The notes: generated by a model not told the origin, from the letters alone. 64,000 nucleotides of DNA from Flavobacterium sasangense DSM 21067 (GCF_000686885.1 NZ_JMLU01000016.1:18385-82384), one strand, 5' to 3'; shown: positions 1-9,844, numbered from the stretch's first letter. Numbers and translations are program-made.

Positions 1-420
1 GGAAATGTAATTATTGAAGATGATGTTGAAATAGGTGCGTGTACAACAGTTGACAGAGCTACTTTAGGTTCAACTATCATTAGAAAAGGAGTGAAATTGG
101 ATAATCATATCCAAGTTGCTCATAATGTTGAAATTGGTGAAAATACCGTAATCGCGGCACAAACAGGAATTGCTGGAACAACGAAAATAGGTAAAAACTG
201 TTTAATCGGTGGTCAAGTTGGTTTTGCTGGACATTTAGTAATTGGTGATGGCGTAAAAATTCAAGCGCAATCAGGAATTGGTAAAAATTTAGAAGCTGGA
301 GAAGTAGTTCAAGGAAGTCCAGCATTCAATTACGGAGATTTCGCAAAATCATTTGTACATTTTAGAAATTTACCAAAGATTGTTACCGATATAGAAGAAT
401 TAAAAAATAAAATTAAATAA
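1..420 (+). CDS. lpxD: LpxD, UDP-3-O-acylglucosamine N-acyltransferase (3' part)
   Basis: The frame is open from base 1, so the 5' end lies outside the window and about 139 C-terminal residues are seen. They form hexapeptide repeats of the left-handed beta-helix type (IGEN, IGKN, IGDG with spaced Ile/Val/Gly), ending in a short alpha-helical tail (residues [13 protein letters not shown]). The family adds the second 3-hydroxyacyl chain from acyl-ACP to UDP-3-O-acylglucosamine in the cytoplasm, in the lipid A pathway. LpxC-FabZ starts 15 bp after the stop and LpxA follows, which fixes the identity. The GTG at 91 is an internal valine codon, not a start. Confidence 0.93.
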   Translation, partial: GNVIIEDDVEIGACTTVDRATLGSTIIRKGVKLDNHIQVAHNVEIGENTVIAAQTGIAGTTKIGKNCLIGGQVGFAGHLVIGDGVKIQAQSGIGKNLEAGEVVQGSPAFNYGDFAKSFVHFRNLPKIVTDIEELKNKIK

Positions 421-435
421 TTTAAAATTTTTATC

Positions 436-1824
436 ATGGCGAAGCAAACAACAATTGCTGCAGAAATATCATTAAAAGGTGTAGGTTTACACACAGGTCA
501 AGAAGTTGCAATGACTTTTAAACCAGCTCCTGTAAACAACGGATTTACATTTGTACGTGTAGATTTAGAAGGGCAACCAATTATTGAAGCTGATGCAAAT
601 TATGTTGTAAATACGCAACGAGGCACTAATTTAGAAAAATTAGGAGTAATGATTCAAACACCAGAGCACGTTTTAGCGGCTCTTGTGGGTTGCGATTTAG
701 ATAACGTTATTATAGAATTAAACGCTTCTGAACTTCCTATTATGGATGGTTCTTCAAAATATTTTGTTGAAGCTATAGAAAAAGTTGGAATTGTTGAACA
801 AGAAGCTGAGCGAAAAGTATACGTTGTAAAAGATGTCATTTCTTATTTAGATGAAACTACAGGAAGTGAAATTACTGTAATTCCCTCTGATGACTATTGT
901 GTTACTGCAATGGTAGATTTTGGTACTAAAGTTTTAGGAACTCAAAATGCCACAATGAAAAGTATAAAAGAGTTTAAAACTGAAATCGCTGATTGTAGAA
1001 CGTTTAGTTTCTTACATGAATTGGAATCACTTTTAAATAACGGTTTAATTAAAGGTGGTGATTTAAATAATGCTATTGTTTATGTTGATAAAGAAATTTC
1101 AGCAGAAACAATGGAAAATTTAAAGAAAGCTTTCAATAAAGAAACGATTTCAGTTAAATCTAACGGAATTTTAGATAATCTTACGTTGCATTTTCCTAAC
1201 GAAGCCGCTCGTCATAAATTATTAGATGTTGTAGGTGATTTATCTTTAATTGGAACAAGAATCCAAGGAAAAGTTATCGCAAACAAGCCTGGACATTATG
1301 TAAATACACAGTTTGCTAAGAAAATTGCTAAAATCATTAAATTAGAAGAGCGTAATAGTGTTCCTAGTTATGATATCAATAAAGAGCCTGTAATGGATAT
1401 TCATGGTATTATGGATTTATTACCACACAGACCTCCATTTTTATTAGTTGATAAAATTTTAGAATTATCAGAAACGCATGTTGTAGGATTAAAAAATGTT
1501 ACAATGAATGAAGATTTCTTCGTTGGACATTTTCCAGGAGCTCCAGTAATGCCGGGTGTTTTACAGATTGAAGCTATGGCACAAACAGGAGGTATTTTAA
1601 TTTTAAGTACCGTTCCAGATCCAGAAAATTACTTAACATATTTCATGAAAATTGATAATGTTAAGTTCAAAAATAAAGTCTTACCAGGTGATACCTTATT
1701 CTTTAAATGTGATTTAATTTCTCCTATTAGAAGAGGAATTTGTCACATGCAAGCGTATGCGTATGCGAATGGTAAATTAGTTTCAGAAGCCGAATTAATG
1801 GCACAAATTGTTAAAGTAAAATAA
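436..1824 (+). CDS. lpxC: Bifunctional LpxC deacetylase / FabZ dehydratase fusion
   Basis: Residues 1 to about 305 are LpxC, the zinc deacetylase that commits UDP-3-O-acyl-GlcNAc to lipid A. Zinc ligands are visible as H78 in TPEHVLAAL and the HxxxD of HKLLDVVGD. From about residue 315 the protein is FabZ, the 3-hydroxyacyl-ACP dehydratase: LLPHRPPFLLVD carries the catalytic His and GHFPGAPVMPGVLQIEAMAQ the helix with the acidic partner. At 462 residues the length equals the sum of both enzymes. The fusion is usual in Bacteroidetes and joins the enzyme that consumes 3-hydroxyacyl chains in fatty-acid elongation to the one that commits them to lipid A. It lies between lpxD and lpxA in one operon. 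Confidence 0.97.
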   Translation: MAKQTTIAAEISLKGVGLHTGQEVAMTFKPAPVNNGFTFVRVDLEGQPIIEADANYVVNTQRGTNLEKLGVMIQTPEHVLAALVGCDLDNVIIELNASELPIMDGSSKYFVEAIEKVGIVEQEAERKVYVVKDVISYLDETTGSEITVIPSDDYCVTAMVDFGTKVLGTQNATMKSIKEFKTEIADCRTFSFLHELESLLNNGLIKGGDLNNAIVYVDKEISAETMENLKKAFNKETISVKSNGILDNLTLHFPNEAARHKLLDVVGDLSLIGTRIQGKVIANKPGHYVNTQFAKKIAKIIKLEERNSVPSYDINKEPVMDIHGIMDLLPHRPPFLLVDKILELSETHVVGLKNVTMNEDFFVGHFPGAPVMPGVLQIEAMAQTGGILILSTVPDPENYLTYFMKIDNVKFKNKVLPGDTLFFKCDLISPIRRGICHMQAYAYANGKLVSEAELMAQIVKVK

Positions 1825-1833
1825 AAAAATCAT

Positions 1834-2619
1834 ATGAATCAACCATTAGCTTATGTGCACCCAGGTGCTAAAATAGCAAGAAACGTAGTAATTGACCCTT
1901 TTACTACTATTCATAACAATGTTGAAATAGGTGAGGGAACTTGGATTGGTTCAAACGTTACCATTATGGAAGGCGCTCGTATCGGTAAGAATTGTAATAT
2001 TTTTCCTGGTGCTGTAATTTCAGCGGTTCCTCAAGATTTAAAATTTGGTGGAGAAGAATCGTTAGCGGTAATTGGTGATAATACAACCATTAGAGAATGT
2101 GTTACAATCAATAGGGGGACAATTGCTTCTGGTCAAACAAAAATTGGTAAAAACTGTTTGATTATGGCTACGGCTCACATTGCACACGATTGCCATATTG
2201 GTGATAACGCTATTATCGTAAATGGTGTTGCTTTAGCCGGACACGTAACGGTGGGAGATTTTGCAATCATTGGTGGTTTAGCAGCGGTTCATCAGTTTAT
2301 TTCAATTGGTGATCATGCTATGATTTCTGGTGGTTCATTAGTAAGAAAAGACGTTCCTCCGTTTACAAAAGCGGCAAAAGAACCTTTATCTTATGTAGGA
2401 ATTAACTCAGTAGGATTAAGAAGAAGAGGATTTTCAACAGATAAAATCAGAGAAATTCAAGATATCTACAGAATTTTATACCAAAAAAATTACAATACTT
2501 CACAAGCAGTAAGTATCATTGAAGCTGAAATGGAAGCTACAACTGAACGAGATGAAATTTTAGATTTCATTAGAAACTCTTCTCGTGGAATCATGAAAGG
2601 TTACACTAGCTCATTGTAA
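1834..2619 (+). CDS. lpxA: LpxA, acyl-ACP--UDP-GlcNAc O-acyltransferase
   Basis: LpxA is the first enzyme of lipid A synthesis; it moves 3-hydroxyacyl from ACP to the 3-OH of UDP-GlcNAc. The 261 residues match the family length. Hexapeptide repeats fill the N-terminal two thirds, the segment AHIAHDCHIGDNAII holds the catalytic His region, and GGLAAVHQFISIG is the typical next coil. The C-terminal part after about residue 190 is the helical domain. It starts 9 bp after lpxC-fabZ, so the two are surely cotranscribed. Confidence 0.97.
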   Translation: MNQPLAYVHPGAKIARNVVIDPFTTIHNNVEIGEGTWIGSNVTIMEGARIGKNCNIFPGAVISAVPQDLKFGGEESLAVIGDNTTIRECVTINRGTIASGQTKIGKNCLIMATAHIAHDCHIGDNAIIVNGVALAGHVTVGDFAIIGGLAAVHQFISIGDHAMISGGSLVRKDVPPFTKAAKEPLSYVGINSVGLRRRGFSTDKIREIQDIYRILYQKNYNTSQAVSIIEAEMEATTERDEILDFIRNSSRGIMKGYTSSL

Positions 2620-2667
2620 TTTTAAATTTAAAAAAGAATAAATCAATAAACATCAAATAAAAACAAA

Positions 2668-3234
2668 ATGGCAAGTACATCAGATATTAGAAACGGATTA
2701 TGTATCAAATACAATAACGATATTTATAAAATTATCGAATTTCTTCACGTAAAACCAGGTAAAGGACCAGCTTTCGTAAGAACAAAATTAAAATCGTTAA
2801 CAAACGGAAAAGTATTAGATAACACATTTTCTGCTGGACACAAAATTGATGAAGTACGTGTTGAAACACATACATTCCAATATTTATATGCTGAAGGAGA
2901 TCAATTTCACTTCATGAACAATGAATCATTTGAGCAAATTACGTTAGATAAAAAAGTATTAGATGCTCCAGATTTATTAAAAGAAGGAACAAACGTAATG
3001 ATTCAAATTAACGCTGAAACTGAAGCACCTTTATCAGTAGATATGCCAGCTTCTATCGTTTTAGAAGTGACTTATGCTGAGCCAGGAGTTAAAGGAAATA
3101 CAGCTACAAATGCTACAAAACCAGCAACTGTTGAAACAGGAGCTACTGTAAACGTTCCGTTGTTTATCAATGAAGGTGATAAAATCAAAATTGATACAGC
3201 TACTGGAAACTACATGGAAAGAGTAAAAGAATAA
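2668..3234 (+). CDS. efp: Elongation factor P
   Basis: EF-P binds ribosomes stalled at polyproline and promotes peptide bond formation. The 188 residues cover the KOW-like N-terminal domain and two OB domains. The loop HVKPGKGPAF places K32 at the position that is modified in many bacteria; no modification enzyme is seen in the window. The C-terminal EF-P signature is represented by VPLFINEGDKIKIDTATGNY. It is 48 bp after lpxA, and a hairpin follows its stop. Confidence 0.97.
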   Translation: MASTSDIRNGLCIKYNNDIYKIIEFLHVKPGKGPAFVRTKLKSLTNGKVLDNTFSAGHKIDEVRVETHTFQYLYAEGDQFHFMNNESFEQITLDKKVLDAPDLLKEGTNVMIQINAETEAPLSVDMPASIVLEVTYAEPGVKGNTATNATKPATVETGATVNVPLFINEGDKIKIDTATGNYMERVKE

Positions 3235-3250
3235 TTGAAAGTAAAAAGTG

Positions 3251-3289
3251 AAGAGTAATTAGTAAATAGCCAAGCAACTAATTACTCTT
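3251..3289. terminator. Hairpin after efp, probable terminator
   Basis: A 13-bp perfect inverted repeat (3251-3263 AAGAGTAATTAGT with 3277-3289) and a 13-nt loop, followed by TTTTGTGTTTTA. It lies between efp and the lpxD paralogue. Its left flank, AGTAAAAAGTGA, also occurs in the hairpin after hisA (31264), so it may be a member of a dispersed repeat family as well as a terminator. Confidence 0.6.
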
Positions 3290-3335
3290 TTGTGTTTTAC
3301 TTAATCATTAATTACTATCCACTAATCCCTATTAA

Positions 3336-4277
3336 ATGAAATTTCCAAAAGTTTATCCTCTAAAAGATATTGCCCAAATTATCAATAGTAATTTTGTGGG
3401 TGATGCCGATTTTCCAGTTCACGGTATGAATGAAATTCATGTGGTAGAACCTGGTGATATCGTATTTGTAGATCATCCTAAATATTATGACAAAGCTCTT
3501 CAATCGGCAGCTACTATTGTTTTAATTAACAAAGAAGTAGAATATCCAGAAGGGAAAGCATTGTTAATTTCTGATGATCCTTTTAGAGATTTCAATAAAC
3601 TTACAAAACATTTCAGACCATTTCAAGCTTCAAATGCTGCAATTTCAGATTCAGCTATAATCGGAGAAGGAACAGTTATTCAACCGAATTGCTTTATTGG
3701 ACATAATGTTCAAATTGGTAAAAATTGTTTGATTCATGCTAATGTTACAATTTACGATAACACTGTAATTGGTGATAACGTAATGATTCATGCAGGAACC
3801 ATTTTAGGAGCTGATGCTTTCTATTACAAAAAACGTCCAGAAGGTTTCGACCAATTGTTATCAGGTGGGCGAGTAGTGATTGAAGATAATGTTGGAATCG
3901 GTGCTTTATGTACGATTGACAAAGGAGTTACAGGCGACACCACTATCGGAGCTGGAACTAAAATTGACAATCAAGTGCATGTGGGTCACGATACGGTTAT
4001 TGGAAAAAAATGTTTAATTGCTTCACAAACTGGAATTGCAGGTTGTGTGGTTATTGAAGACGAAGTAACGCTTTGGGGACAAGTTGGTACAACAAGTGGA
4101 ATTACTATTGGTTCAAAAGCTGTGGTAATGGGACAAACTGGTGTTACCAAATCCATTGAAGGTGGGAAAACTTATTTTGGTACTCCAATTGAAGAATCAC
4201 GTGAAAAATTAAAACAATTAGCCAACGTAAAACGAATTCCAGAAATCATTGAAAAATTAAAACAAAATGACAAATAG
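3336..4277 (+). CDS. LpxD paralogue, UDP-3-O-acylglucosamine N-acyltransferase family
   Basis: A 313-residue protein with an LpxD-type N-terminal domain (uridine-binding region, about 1-100, with PLKDIAQII and [15 protein letters not shown]) and a long left-handed beta-helix (about 105-285), ending in a helical tail. It is a second LpxD-like gene within 3 kb of lpxD. The beta-helix contains [21 protein letters not shown], an insertion where classical LpxD has its catalytic His coil, so the acyl donor or acceptor could differ. Flavobacteria commonly carry both copies. Either it is a second N-acyltransferase or it acylates another amino sugar nucleotide; the sequence does not decide. Confidence 0.85.
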   Translation: MKFPKVYPLKDIAQIINSNFVGDADFPVHGMNEIHVVEPGDIVFVDHPKYYDKALQSAATIVLINKEVEYPEGKALLISDDPFRDFNKLTKHFRPFQASNAAISDSAIIGEGTVIQPNCFIGHNVQIGKNCLIHANVTIYDNTVIGDNVMIHAGTILGADAFYYKKRPEGFDQLLSGGRVVIEDNVGIGALCTIDKGVTGDTTIGAGTKIDNQVHVGHDTVIGKKCLIASQTGIAGCVVIEDEVTLWGQVGTTSGITIGSKAVVMGQTGVTKSIEGGKTYFGTPIEESREKLKQLANVKRIPEIIEKLKQNDK

Positions 4278-4629
4278 AGCGAAAATCGAATTTTTTTATA
4301 AAGAAGATGGTTTGCGAAATGAAGTTTTTTTAAACGAACTTTTGCATGATGATTTCATTTTGGATTGGGACAGTTCACATGGAAACGTAAAGATGAGTAA
4401 ATCAGATATTATTGATTTAGCTAAAGAGTTAAAACAAAATTATGTGGATTCTTTTATGGAAATTTCGCACTTTATCGAAGATGATAATCAAATTGTGGTG
4501 AAATATAATCATAAAGTAACTACTATTGAAAACCCAAAAGAGTTCGTTCTTATTGCAAAAATAGTAGCTATTTGGGAATTCGAAGACAATAAAATCAAAA
4601 AAGGATATCAAATTAGCAAACCTAATTAA
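4267..4629 (+). CDS. SnoaL/NTF2-like small protein
   Basis: A 120-residue cytoplasmic protein without a signal peptide. The start ATG overlaps the last codons of the lpxD paralogue by 11 bp, so the two are translationally coupled. Alternating strands with a helical N-terminus and the pattern (F)[13 protein letters not shown] ... [10 protein letters not shown] ... [18 protein letters not shown] fit the NTF2/SnoaL cone fold. This fold serves many isomerases and ligand-binding proteins, and no catalytic residue can be assigned. Function unknown. Confidence 0.7.
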   Translation: MTNRAKIEFFYKEDGLRNEVFLNELLHDDFILDWDSSHGNVKMSKSDIIDLAKELKQNYVDSFMEISHFIEDDNQIVVKYNHKVTTIENPKEFVLIAKIVAIWEFEDNKIKKGYQISKPN

Positions 4630-4670
4630 AAAAATACAATAAAAATTACGTGATTATTTGGTAAAAAACT

Positions 4671-4678
4671 TACTTTTG
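4671..4678 (+). promoter_or_regulatory. Probable -7 element of sucD
   Basis: TACTTTTG matches the Bacteroidetes -7 consensus TAnnTTTG, 36 bp before the sucD start in an 84-bp intergenic gap. No convincing TTG -33 element stands at 17-23 bp. Confidence 0.45.
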
Positions 4679-4713
4679 CATCACAAATTTAAACACAATT
4701 TAATTCATATATC

Positions 4714-5586
4714 ATGAGCGTTTTAGTAAATAAAAATTCAAAAATAATTGTACAAGGATTTACAGGTAGCGAAGGAACTTTCCACGCTTCTCAAATGATT
4801 GAGTACGGAACAAATGTTGTAGGTGGTGTAACTCCAGGAAAAGGAGGTTCAACACATTTAGACAGACCGGTTTTTAACACAGTAAAAGATGCTGTTGAAA
4901 AAGCGGGTGCTGATACTTCAATTATCTTCGTTCCACCAGCATTTGCTGCTGATGCAATTATGGAAGCTGCTGAAGCGGGAATCAAAGTAATCATTTGTAT
5001 TACTGAAGGTATTCCAGTTGCAGATATGATTAAAGCGTATGATTATATCAAAGGAAAAGATTGCCGTTTAGTTGGACCTAACTGTCCTGGTGTAATTACT
5101 CCAGAAGAAGCTAAAGTTGGTATTATGCCGGGTTTCGTTTTCAAAAAAGGAACAGTTGGTATCGTATCTAAATCAGGTACTTTAACATATGAAGCTGCTG
5201 ACCAAGTGGTAAAACAAGGTTTAGGAATTACTACAGCTATTGGAATTGGTGGTGACCCAATCATTGGAACAACTACTAAAGAAGCAGTTGAATTATTAAT
5301 GAACGATCCAGAAACTGAAATCATCATCATGATTGGTGAAATCGGAGGTCAATTAGAAGCAGATGCTGCTCGTTGGATTAAAGCTGACGGAAACCGTAAA
5401 CCAGTTGTTGGATTCATCGCAGGTGAAACTGCTCCAAAAGGAAGAACAATGGGTCACGCAGGTGCAATCGTAGGTGGTGCTGATGATACAGCAGAAGCTA
5501 AAAAACGAATCATGAGAGAAAACGGAATTCACGTGGTAGATTCTCCAGCTGAAATTGGTAAAAAAGTAAAAGAAGTTTTAGGTTAA
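4714..5586 (+). CDS. sucD: Succinyl-CoA synthetase alpha subunit
   Basis: SucD, with SucC, interconverts succinyl-CoA and succinate with formation of a nucleoside triphosphate in the TCA cycle. The 290 residues match the family. The N-terminal CoA-binding Rossmann domain ([15 protein letters not shown]) and the phosphohistidine loop GHAGAIVGG (about residue 250) are intact, as is [10 protein letters not shown]. sucC is not in this window, so the two subunits are encoded apart here. The gene has its own promoter signal and ends at a strong terminator. Confidence 0.97.
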   Translation: MSVLVNKNSKIIVQGFTGSEGTFHASQMIEYGTNVVGGVTPGKGGSTHLDRPVFNTVKDAVEKAGADTSIIFVPPAFAADAIMEAAEAGIKVIICITEGIPVADMIKAYDYIKGKDCRLVGPNCPGVITPEEAKVGIMPGFVFKKGTVGIVSKSGTLTYEAADQVVKQGLGITTAIGIGGDPIIGTTTKEAVELLMNDPETEIIIMIGEIGGQLEADAARWIKADGNRKPVVGFIAGETAPKGRTMGHAGAIVGGADDTAEAKKRIMRENGIHVVDSPAEIGKKVKEVLG

Positions 5587-5604
5587 TCTTATAACTTTTA
5601 GATA

Positions 5605-5634
5605 TAAAAAAATCCCGCTAGTGCGGGATTTTTT
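5605..5634. terminator. Bidirectional rho-independent terminator
   Basis: Stem AATCCCGC (5611-5618), loop TAGT, GCGGGATT (5623-5630), with A-run before and T-run after. It stands between the convergent sucD (+) and cytochrome c peroxidase (-) and can serve both strands. Confidence 0.93.
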
Positions 5635-5648
5635 GTTTTGTATTCTTT

Positions 5649-6833
5649 TTAATTAAATGGATTGGACCACTTAGTATTCGTATAAACATCAGTTCCTGAA
5701 AGTGTTCTTAAAAATGCGATTACGGCATTTACTTCGGTAGCTGTTAAATTCAATTGTTGTCCAATTCCACCAGGAGTTAATCGTGGATCTAAATTATTAT
5801 TTCCTGGAGCAATATTAATAGTTCCATAATGCCCAATTGCGGCTTGCAAAGTGGTTATAACACCAGTATGCATCATTGGACCATTAGTAGTTCCATCAGT
5901 TCTAACTAAATCACGTAGGGAAGGAGCTCTTGTATTTCCAGTATCAATTCCTGTTCCTGCAATCGTTCCAATAATTCCATTATTTAAAGTATTGGGATCA
6001 ATATCAAACTCTGGAGCTCTATGACAACCCGCACAACCTAATCCGCCCGAAGTTCGTACACCACTTGTATTGAAAACGGGTGGCGTTAAAAATAAATTTT
6101 TACCTTGATTTTCTTGTGCTGTAAAATTAGAGAAAGGTTGCCCATCATTAGTCGCTAAAGCTCTTCCTGCATCATATTTAGAATCAAATGATTGAATACT
6201 TTTGATAAATTGCGCTAAAGCATTTTGAATTTTAGCTTCTGTAATTTCCTCTGTACCATAAACAAATTTAAAAAGCTCTTTATAATAACCGATAGCACTT
6301 AATTTGGTAATTAAATCATCAAAAGATAAATCACCATTTTCACCACTAAAACCCATTTCACCGTGGTCTTTAATTGGCATTGTAGTTTGTGTTTCTAGAT
6401 TGATAGCTCTTTCGTTCCAAAAGAATTTAGTTTCAGTTGCAAATCTCGAATTTATCAAACGCATGGAATGTCTGCCTGTTGTTCCATTAACTCCTGTACT
6501 TGCTACGTTGCTATCGCTAAAAGCAAATTCTTGTTTATGACAGCTAGAACAAGAAATCGTATTATTAGATGATAAATTTTTATCATAAAATAAAATTCTT
6601 CCAAGAGTAGCACCTTTATCAGTAATAACATTTCCTTGTGAATTATTTTTTATAATATAGGAAGGAACTTGTTGATTCGCATAATTTGCTAAATTATTTA
6701 AATCGACTGAAGAACCAAATTCAGCCTCTACAAATGGATAAGAAGGAATTTCTTCATAATTACTATCAGAATTATCGCTACACGAAGTCAATCCACAAAT
6801 TGCAAAAAGACCTAAAATAATTTGGTTTTTCAT
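5649..6833 (-). CDS. Di-haem cytochrome c peroxidase / MauG family lipoprotein
   Basis: A 394-residue envelope protein. The N-terminus is a lipoprotein signal with lipobox LTSC (Cys18). Two CXXCH sites are present, CSSCH at 95-99 and CAGCH at 267-271, the spacing of the bacterial di-haem peroxidase family, which reduces hydrogen peroxide with electrons from periplasmic donors or, in MauG, oxidises protein residues. FFWNERA and MPIKDHGEMG are conserved family segments. It is a single gene, convergent to sucD. The exact substrate cannot be told from the sequence. Confidence 0.88.
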   Translation of the reverse strand: MKNQIILGLFAICGLTSCSDNSDSNYEEIPSYPFVEAEFGSSVDLNNLANYANQQVPSYIIKNNSQGNVITDKGATLGRILFYDKNLSSNNTISCSSCHKQEFAFSDSNVASTGVNGTTGRHSMRLINSRFATETKFFWNERAINLETQTTMPIKDHGEMGFSGENGDLSFDDLITKLSAIGYYKELFKFVYGTEEITEAKIQNALAQFIKSIQSFDSKYDAGRALATNDGQPFSNFTAQENQGKNLFLTPPVFNTSGVRTSGGLGCAGCHRAPEFDIDPNTLNNGIIGTIAGTGIDTGNTRAPSLRDLVRTDGTTNGPMMHTGVITTLQAAIGHYGTINIAPGNNNLDPRLTPGGIGQQLNLTATEVNAVIAFLRTLSGTDVYTNTKWSNPFN

Positions 6834-6925
6834 AATCGTTAGTTTTAGGATTATTTTTGTAAGACAACATTTGATAAAAAAGGTTTAATTAAAAGTATGA
6901 CTTTTTTTATAGTTTAAAATATTCC

Positions 6926-6933
6926 TATATTTG
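6926..6933 (+). promoter_or_regulatory. Probable -7 element of fabG
   Basis: TATATTTG, a perfect TAnnTTTG, 38 bp before the fabG start. The T-rich stretch upstream has no clear TTG at 17-23 bp. Confidence 0.55.
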
Positions 6934-6970
6934 AACTTTATTACAAAACAAACTAACACGAATATTTATC

Positions 6971-7717
6971 ATGAAATTATTAGAAGGAAAAGTTGCCATT
7001 ATTACAGGTGCAAGCCGTGGAATTGGTAGCGGTATAGCAAAAGTTTTTGCAGAACAAGGAGCAAATGTTGCCTTTACATACAGTTCATCTGTAGAATCGG
7101 CAATGGCTTTAGAAAATGAATTAAATGCTTTAGGAATAAAAGCAAAAGGATATAAATCAAATGCAGCTGATTTTAACGAAGCACAAAAATTAGTTGATGA
7201 TGTAATTGCTGAATTCGGCACAATTGACGTTTTAATCAACAATGCAGGAATCACAAAAGACAACTTATTAATGAGAATGTCTGAAGAAGATTTTGATAAA
7301 GTAATCGAAATCAATTTGAAATCGGTTTTCAACATGACTAAAGCGGTACAAAAAATTATGTTGAAAAACCGTAAAGGTTCTATCGTAAACATGAGTAGTG
7401 TAGTAGGAGTAAAAGGAAACGCTGGTCAAGCCAACTACGCAGCTTCTAAAGCAGGTATGAACGGATTTACAAAATCTATTGCATTAGAATTAGGTTCAAG
7501 AAATATTCGTTGCAACGCTATCGCTCCAGGTTTTATTGAAACTGAAATGACAGCTAAATTAAACGAAGATGTAGTAAAAGGATGGAGAGAAGCTATTCCA
7601 TTAAAACGCGGAGGAACTCCAGAAGATGTAGCTAATGTTTGTGTTTTCTTAGCATCAGATATGAGTGCTTATGTTACAGGACAAGTTATTAATGTTGATG
7701 GTGGAATGCTAACTTAG
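6971..7717 (+). CDS. fabG: 3-oxoacyl-ACP reductase FabG
   Basis: Short-chain dehydrogenase that reduces 3-oxoacyl-ACP with NADPH in fatty acid elongation. The 248 residues hold TGASRGIG (cofactor loop, 12-19), NNAG (90-93), the Ser in MSSVVG (142/143), and the YAASK catalytic pair Y156/K160. The C-terminal VTGQVINVDGGM is typical of FabG. Related SDR enzymes can look alike, but similarity to housekeeping FabG is strong throughout. The VWA protein starts 15 bp downstream. Confidence 0.92.
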   Translation: MKLLEGKVAIITGASRGIGSGIAKVFAEQGANVAFTYSSSVESAMALENELNALGIKAKGYKSNAADFNEAQKLVDDVIAEFGTIDVLINNAGITKDNLLMRMSEEDFDKVIEINLKSVFNMTKAVQKIMLKNRKGSIVNMSSVVGVKGNAGQANYAASKAGMNGFTKSIALELGSRNIRCNAIAPGFIETEMTAKLNEDVVKGWREAIPLKRGGTPEDVANVCVFLASDMSAYVTGQVINVDGGMLT

Positions 7718-7731
7718 TGGTTAAACTATAA

Positions 7732-9759
7732 ATGACAACAAGCACAATTTTACTTCTCCTATTATCAGTAATTATTGCTGCTGGATTGTCGTTTTATCAA
7801 TATTTGTATAAAGTCAAAAACCAGTCAAAATTGTATTGGTTTTTGGCTTTTTTACGTTTTATAAGTTTGTTTTCGATCTTTTTATTGTTGATTAATCCGA
7901 TTATTAGTCGAAAAATTACTGAAATTAAGAAAATACCTTTACCCATAGTTGTAGATAATTCCAAATCCATTTCCGAATTAAAAGCAACGAAAGAAGCTTC
8001 GGAATTATATCTTAATATTGCAAAAAATAAAGCTATTAACGAAAAATATGACGTACAATTATTTTCGTTTGATAACGAATTTAAATCACTAGAACAACTT
8101 GATTTTCAAGGAAATCAATCCCATATTGATGGTGTAGCTAAGAATTTAAAGCAATTGTACCGAAATACAAATTATCCTGTAGTTTTATTTACCGACGGAA
8201 ATCAAACCATGGGAAATGATTATGTATTCAGTTTTCAAGAGAATACAAGTGTTTTTCCAGTCGTTTTAGGCGATACTACTACGGTTTTAGATTTGAAAAT
8301 TAACCAAATCAACGTTAATAAATACGCTTTTTTAAAGAATAAATTTCCAGTAGAAGTATTTTTACAATACAATGGCAATGAAACCATTACATCTATTTTT
8401 TCAATCCAATCAGGAAATCAAACAGTTCACAAGCAAACACTTACTTTTTCAAAAGACAAAAAAGCCCAATCGGTTATCGTTTTATTAAATGCTGATAAAG
8501 TTGGAATTGCCAAATATAAAGCGGTAATTTCATCTAATATAAAAGAAAAAAATACCTCTAATAATGCTAAGAATTTTGCCGTTGAAGTAATCGATCAACG
8601 AAGTGAAATTGCTTTAATTTCTGCCATTAATCATCCTGATTTAGGTGCTTTAAAAAGAAGTATTGAAGTTAATCAACAACGTAAAGTAACTATTGTTAAG
8701 CCAAATGAAATCAAATCATTACAAAATTATAAAGTTTTAATTTTGTATCAACCTAATACAACTTTCAAGTCTATATTTGAGCAAAATAAAGCAGCCCAAA
8801 TTAATACCTTTATCATTACAGGAACGGCAACCGATTTTGGTTTTTTAAATCAAATGCAAGATGATTTATTATTTAAAATGTCGGCATCAAAAGAAGATTA
8901 TTTAGCTACTTATGAATCCGATTTTAATTTGTTTGCTCAAACGAATATTGGATTTGAAAATTTTCCTCCATTAGAACATAATTTTGGAGTTGTTGCTGCT
9001 AAAAATAATGTAAATACGTTGCTATCTGCAAGAGTAAGAAATGTTCCGGTTCAGAATCCGATTTTGACATTTACAGAAAACGGAAGTAAAAGAAAAGCGT
9101 ATTTGATTGGAGAAAATATTTGGAAATGGCGTTTGGAAAATCACTTAAATAAAAAATCATTTGAAGATTTTGACTTGTTTACTGATAAAATTATTCAGTT
9201 TTTAGTTTCTAATGCTTCTAAAAAGAATTTAAATGTTACTTATGAAAGTTTCTACAATTCAGGAGAAAGTATTGAAATTACTGCTGAATATTTCAATAAG
9301 AACTATGAGTTTGATGATAAAGCACAACTTACTATTCAGGTTGTAAATTCAAAAACAAAAGTAGCAAAAAAATACGATTTATTAAAAGCAACCAATTCCT
9401 ATAAAGTAAATTTAGACGGATTGGAAGCTGGAAATTATTCGTTTAAAGTAACTGAAAAACAATCAAATACTACTTTTTCTGGTAGTTTTGAAGTTTTAGA
9501 TTTTGAAATTGAAAAGCAATTCGTGAATCCGGATAAAAATCGATTAGAGCAATTGGCAACAAATACGAATGGAAAAGTGTATTATCCAAACCAAATAGAA
9601 AATCTAATCAAATCGTTACTCGAAAACGAAAATTATATTCCAACCCAAAAAGAAACCATAAAAAAATCACCACTTATCGATTGGATTTGGTTACTAATTT
9701 TTGCAATATTAGCACTCGCATCAGAATGGTTTATTCGCAAATACAACGGGTTGCTTTAA
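7732..9759 (+). CDS. Membrane-anchored VWA-like protein
   Basis: A 675-residue protein with two N-terminal membrane segments (about 4-24 and 36-57), a von Willebrand A-like domain beginning at VVDNSKSIS (D75, S77, S79 form a DxSxS metal-site motif; VVLFTDGNQT follows), a long beta-rich extracytoplasmic part, and a C-terminal membrane helix (WIWLLIFAILALASEWF). It resembles the large Bat-like membrane proteins of Bacteroidetes whose role is not established. It is cotranscribed with fabG. The downstream gene is set off by a CTTAA array. Confidence 0.75.
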   Translation: MTTSTILLLLLSVIIAAGLSFYQYLYKVKNQSKLYWFLAFLRFISLFSIFLLLINPIISRKITEIKKIPLPIVVDNSKSISELKATKEASELYLNIAKNKAINEKYDVQLFSFDNEFKSLEQLDFQGNQSHIDGVAKNLKQLYRNTNYPVVLFTDGNQTMGNDYVFSFQENTSVFPVVLGDTTTVLDLKINQINVNKYAFLKNKFPVEVFLQYNGNETITSIFSIQSGNQTVHKQTLTFSKDKKAQSVIVLLNADKVGIAKYKAVISSNIKEKNTSNNAKNFAVEVIDQRSEIALISAINHPDLGALKRSIEVNQQRKVTIVKPNEIKSLQNYKVLILYQPNTTFKSIFEQNKAAQINTFIITGTATDFGFLNQMQDDLLFKMSASKEDYLATYESDFNLFAQTNIGFENFPPLEHNFGVVAAKNNVNTLLSARVRNVPVQNPILTFTENGSKRKAYLIGENIWKWRLENHLNKKSFEDFDLFTDKIIQFLVSNASKKNLNVTYESFYNSGESIEITAEYFNKNYEFDDKAQLTIQVVNSKTKVAKKYDLLKATNSYKVNLDGLEAGNYSFKVTEKQSNTTFSGSFEVLDFEIEKQFVNPDKNRLEQLATNTNGKVYYPNQIENLIKSLLENENYIPTQKETIKKSPLIDWIWLLIFAILALASEWFIRKYNGLL

Positions 9760-9798
9760 CTTAAGTAAATCTTAATTTTAACTTAAGTCATTCTTAAG
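9760..9798 (+). promoter_or_regulatory. CTTAA array, four copies at exact 11-bp period
   Basis: CTTAA begins at 9760, 9771, 9782 and 9793. Direct repeats in register with the DNA helix turn are the usual sites of OmpR/PhoB-family dimers. The array begins directly at the stop of the VWA gene and lies 47 bp before the start at 9845. Similar arrays precede the thioredoxin-apbE-regulator operon (11795) and the metal efflux operon (17951). Confidence 0.6.
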
Positions 9799-9844
9799 CA
9801 TTCTATTATCCAAAAGACTCAATTTCGTAAAATATTTAATTTTT

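Noticed and set aside
6925..7392. 155-residue frame antisense to fabG
   Set aside because: It shadows a clear FabG, has no promoter or family features and reflects codon bias on the opposite strand.
9760..9798. Terminator after the VWA gene
   Set aside because: The copies are direct repeats with fixed spacing and there is no T-run; an operator array explains them better.
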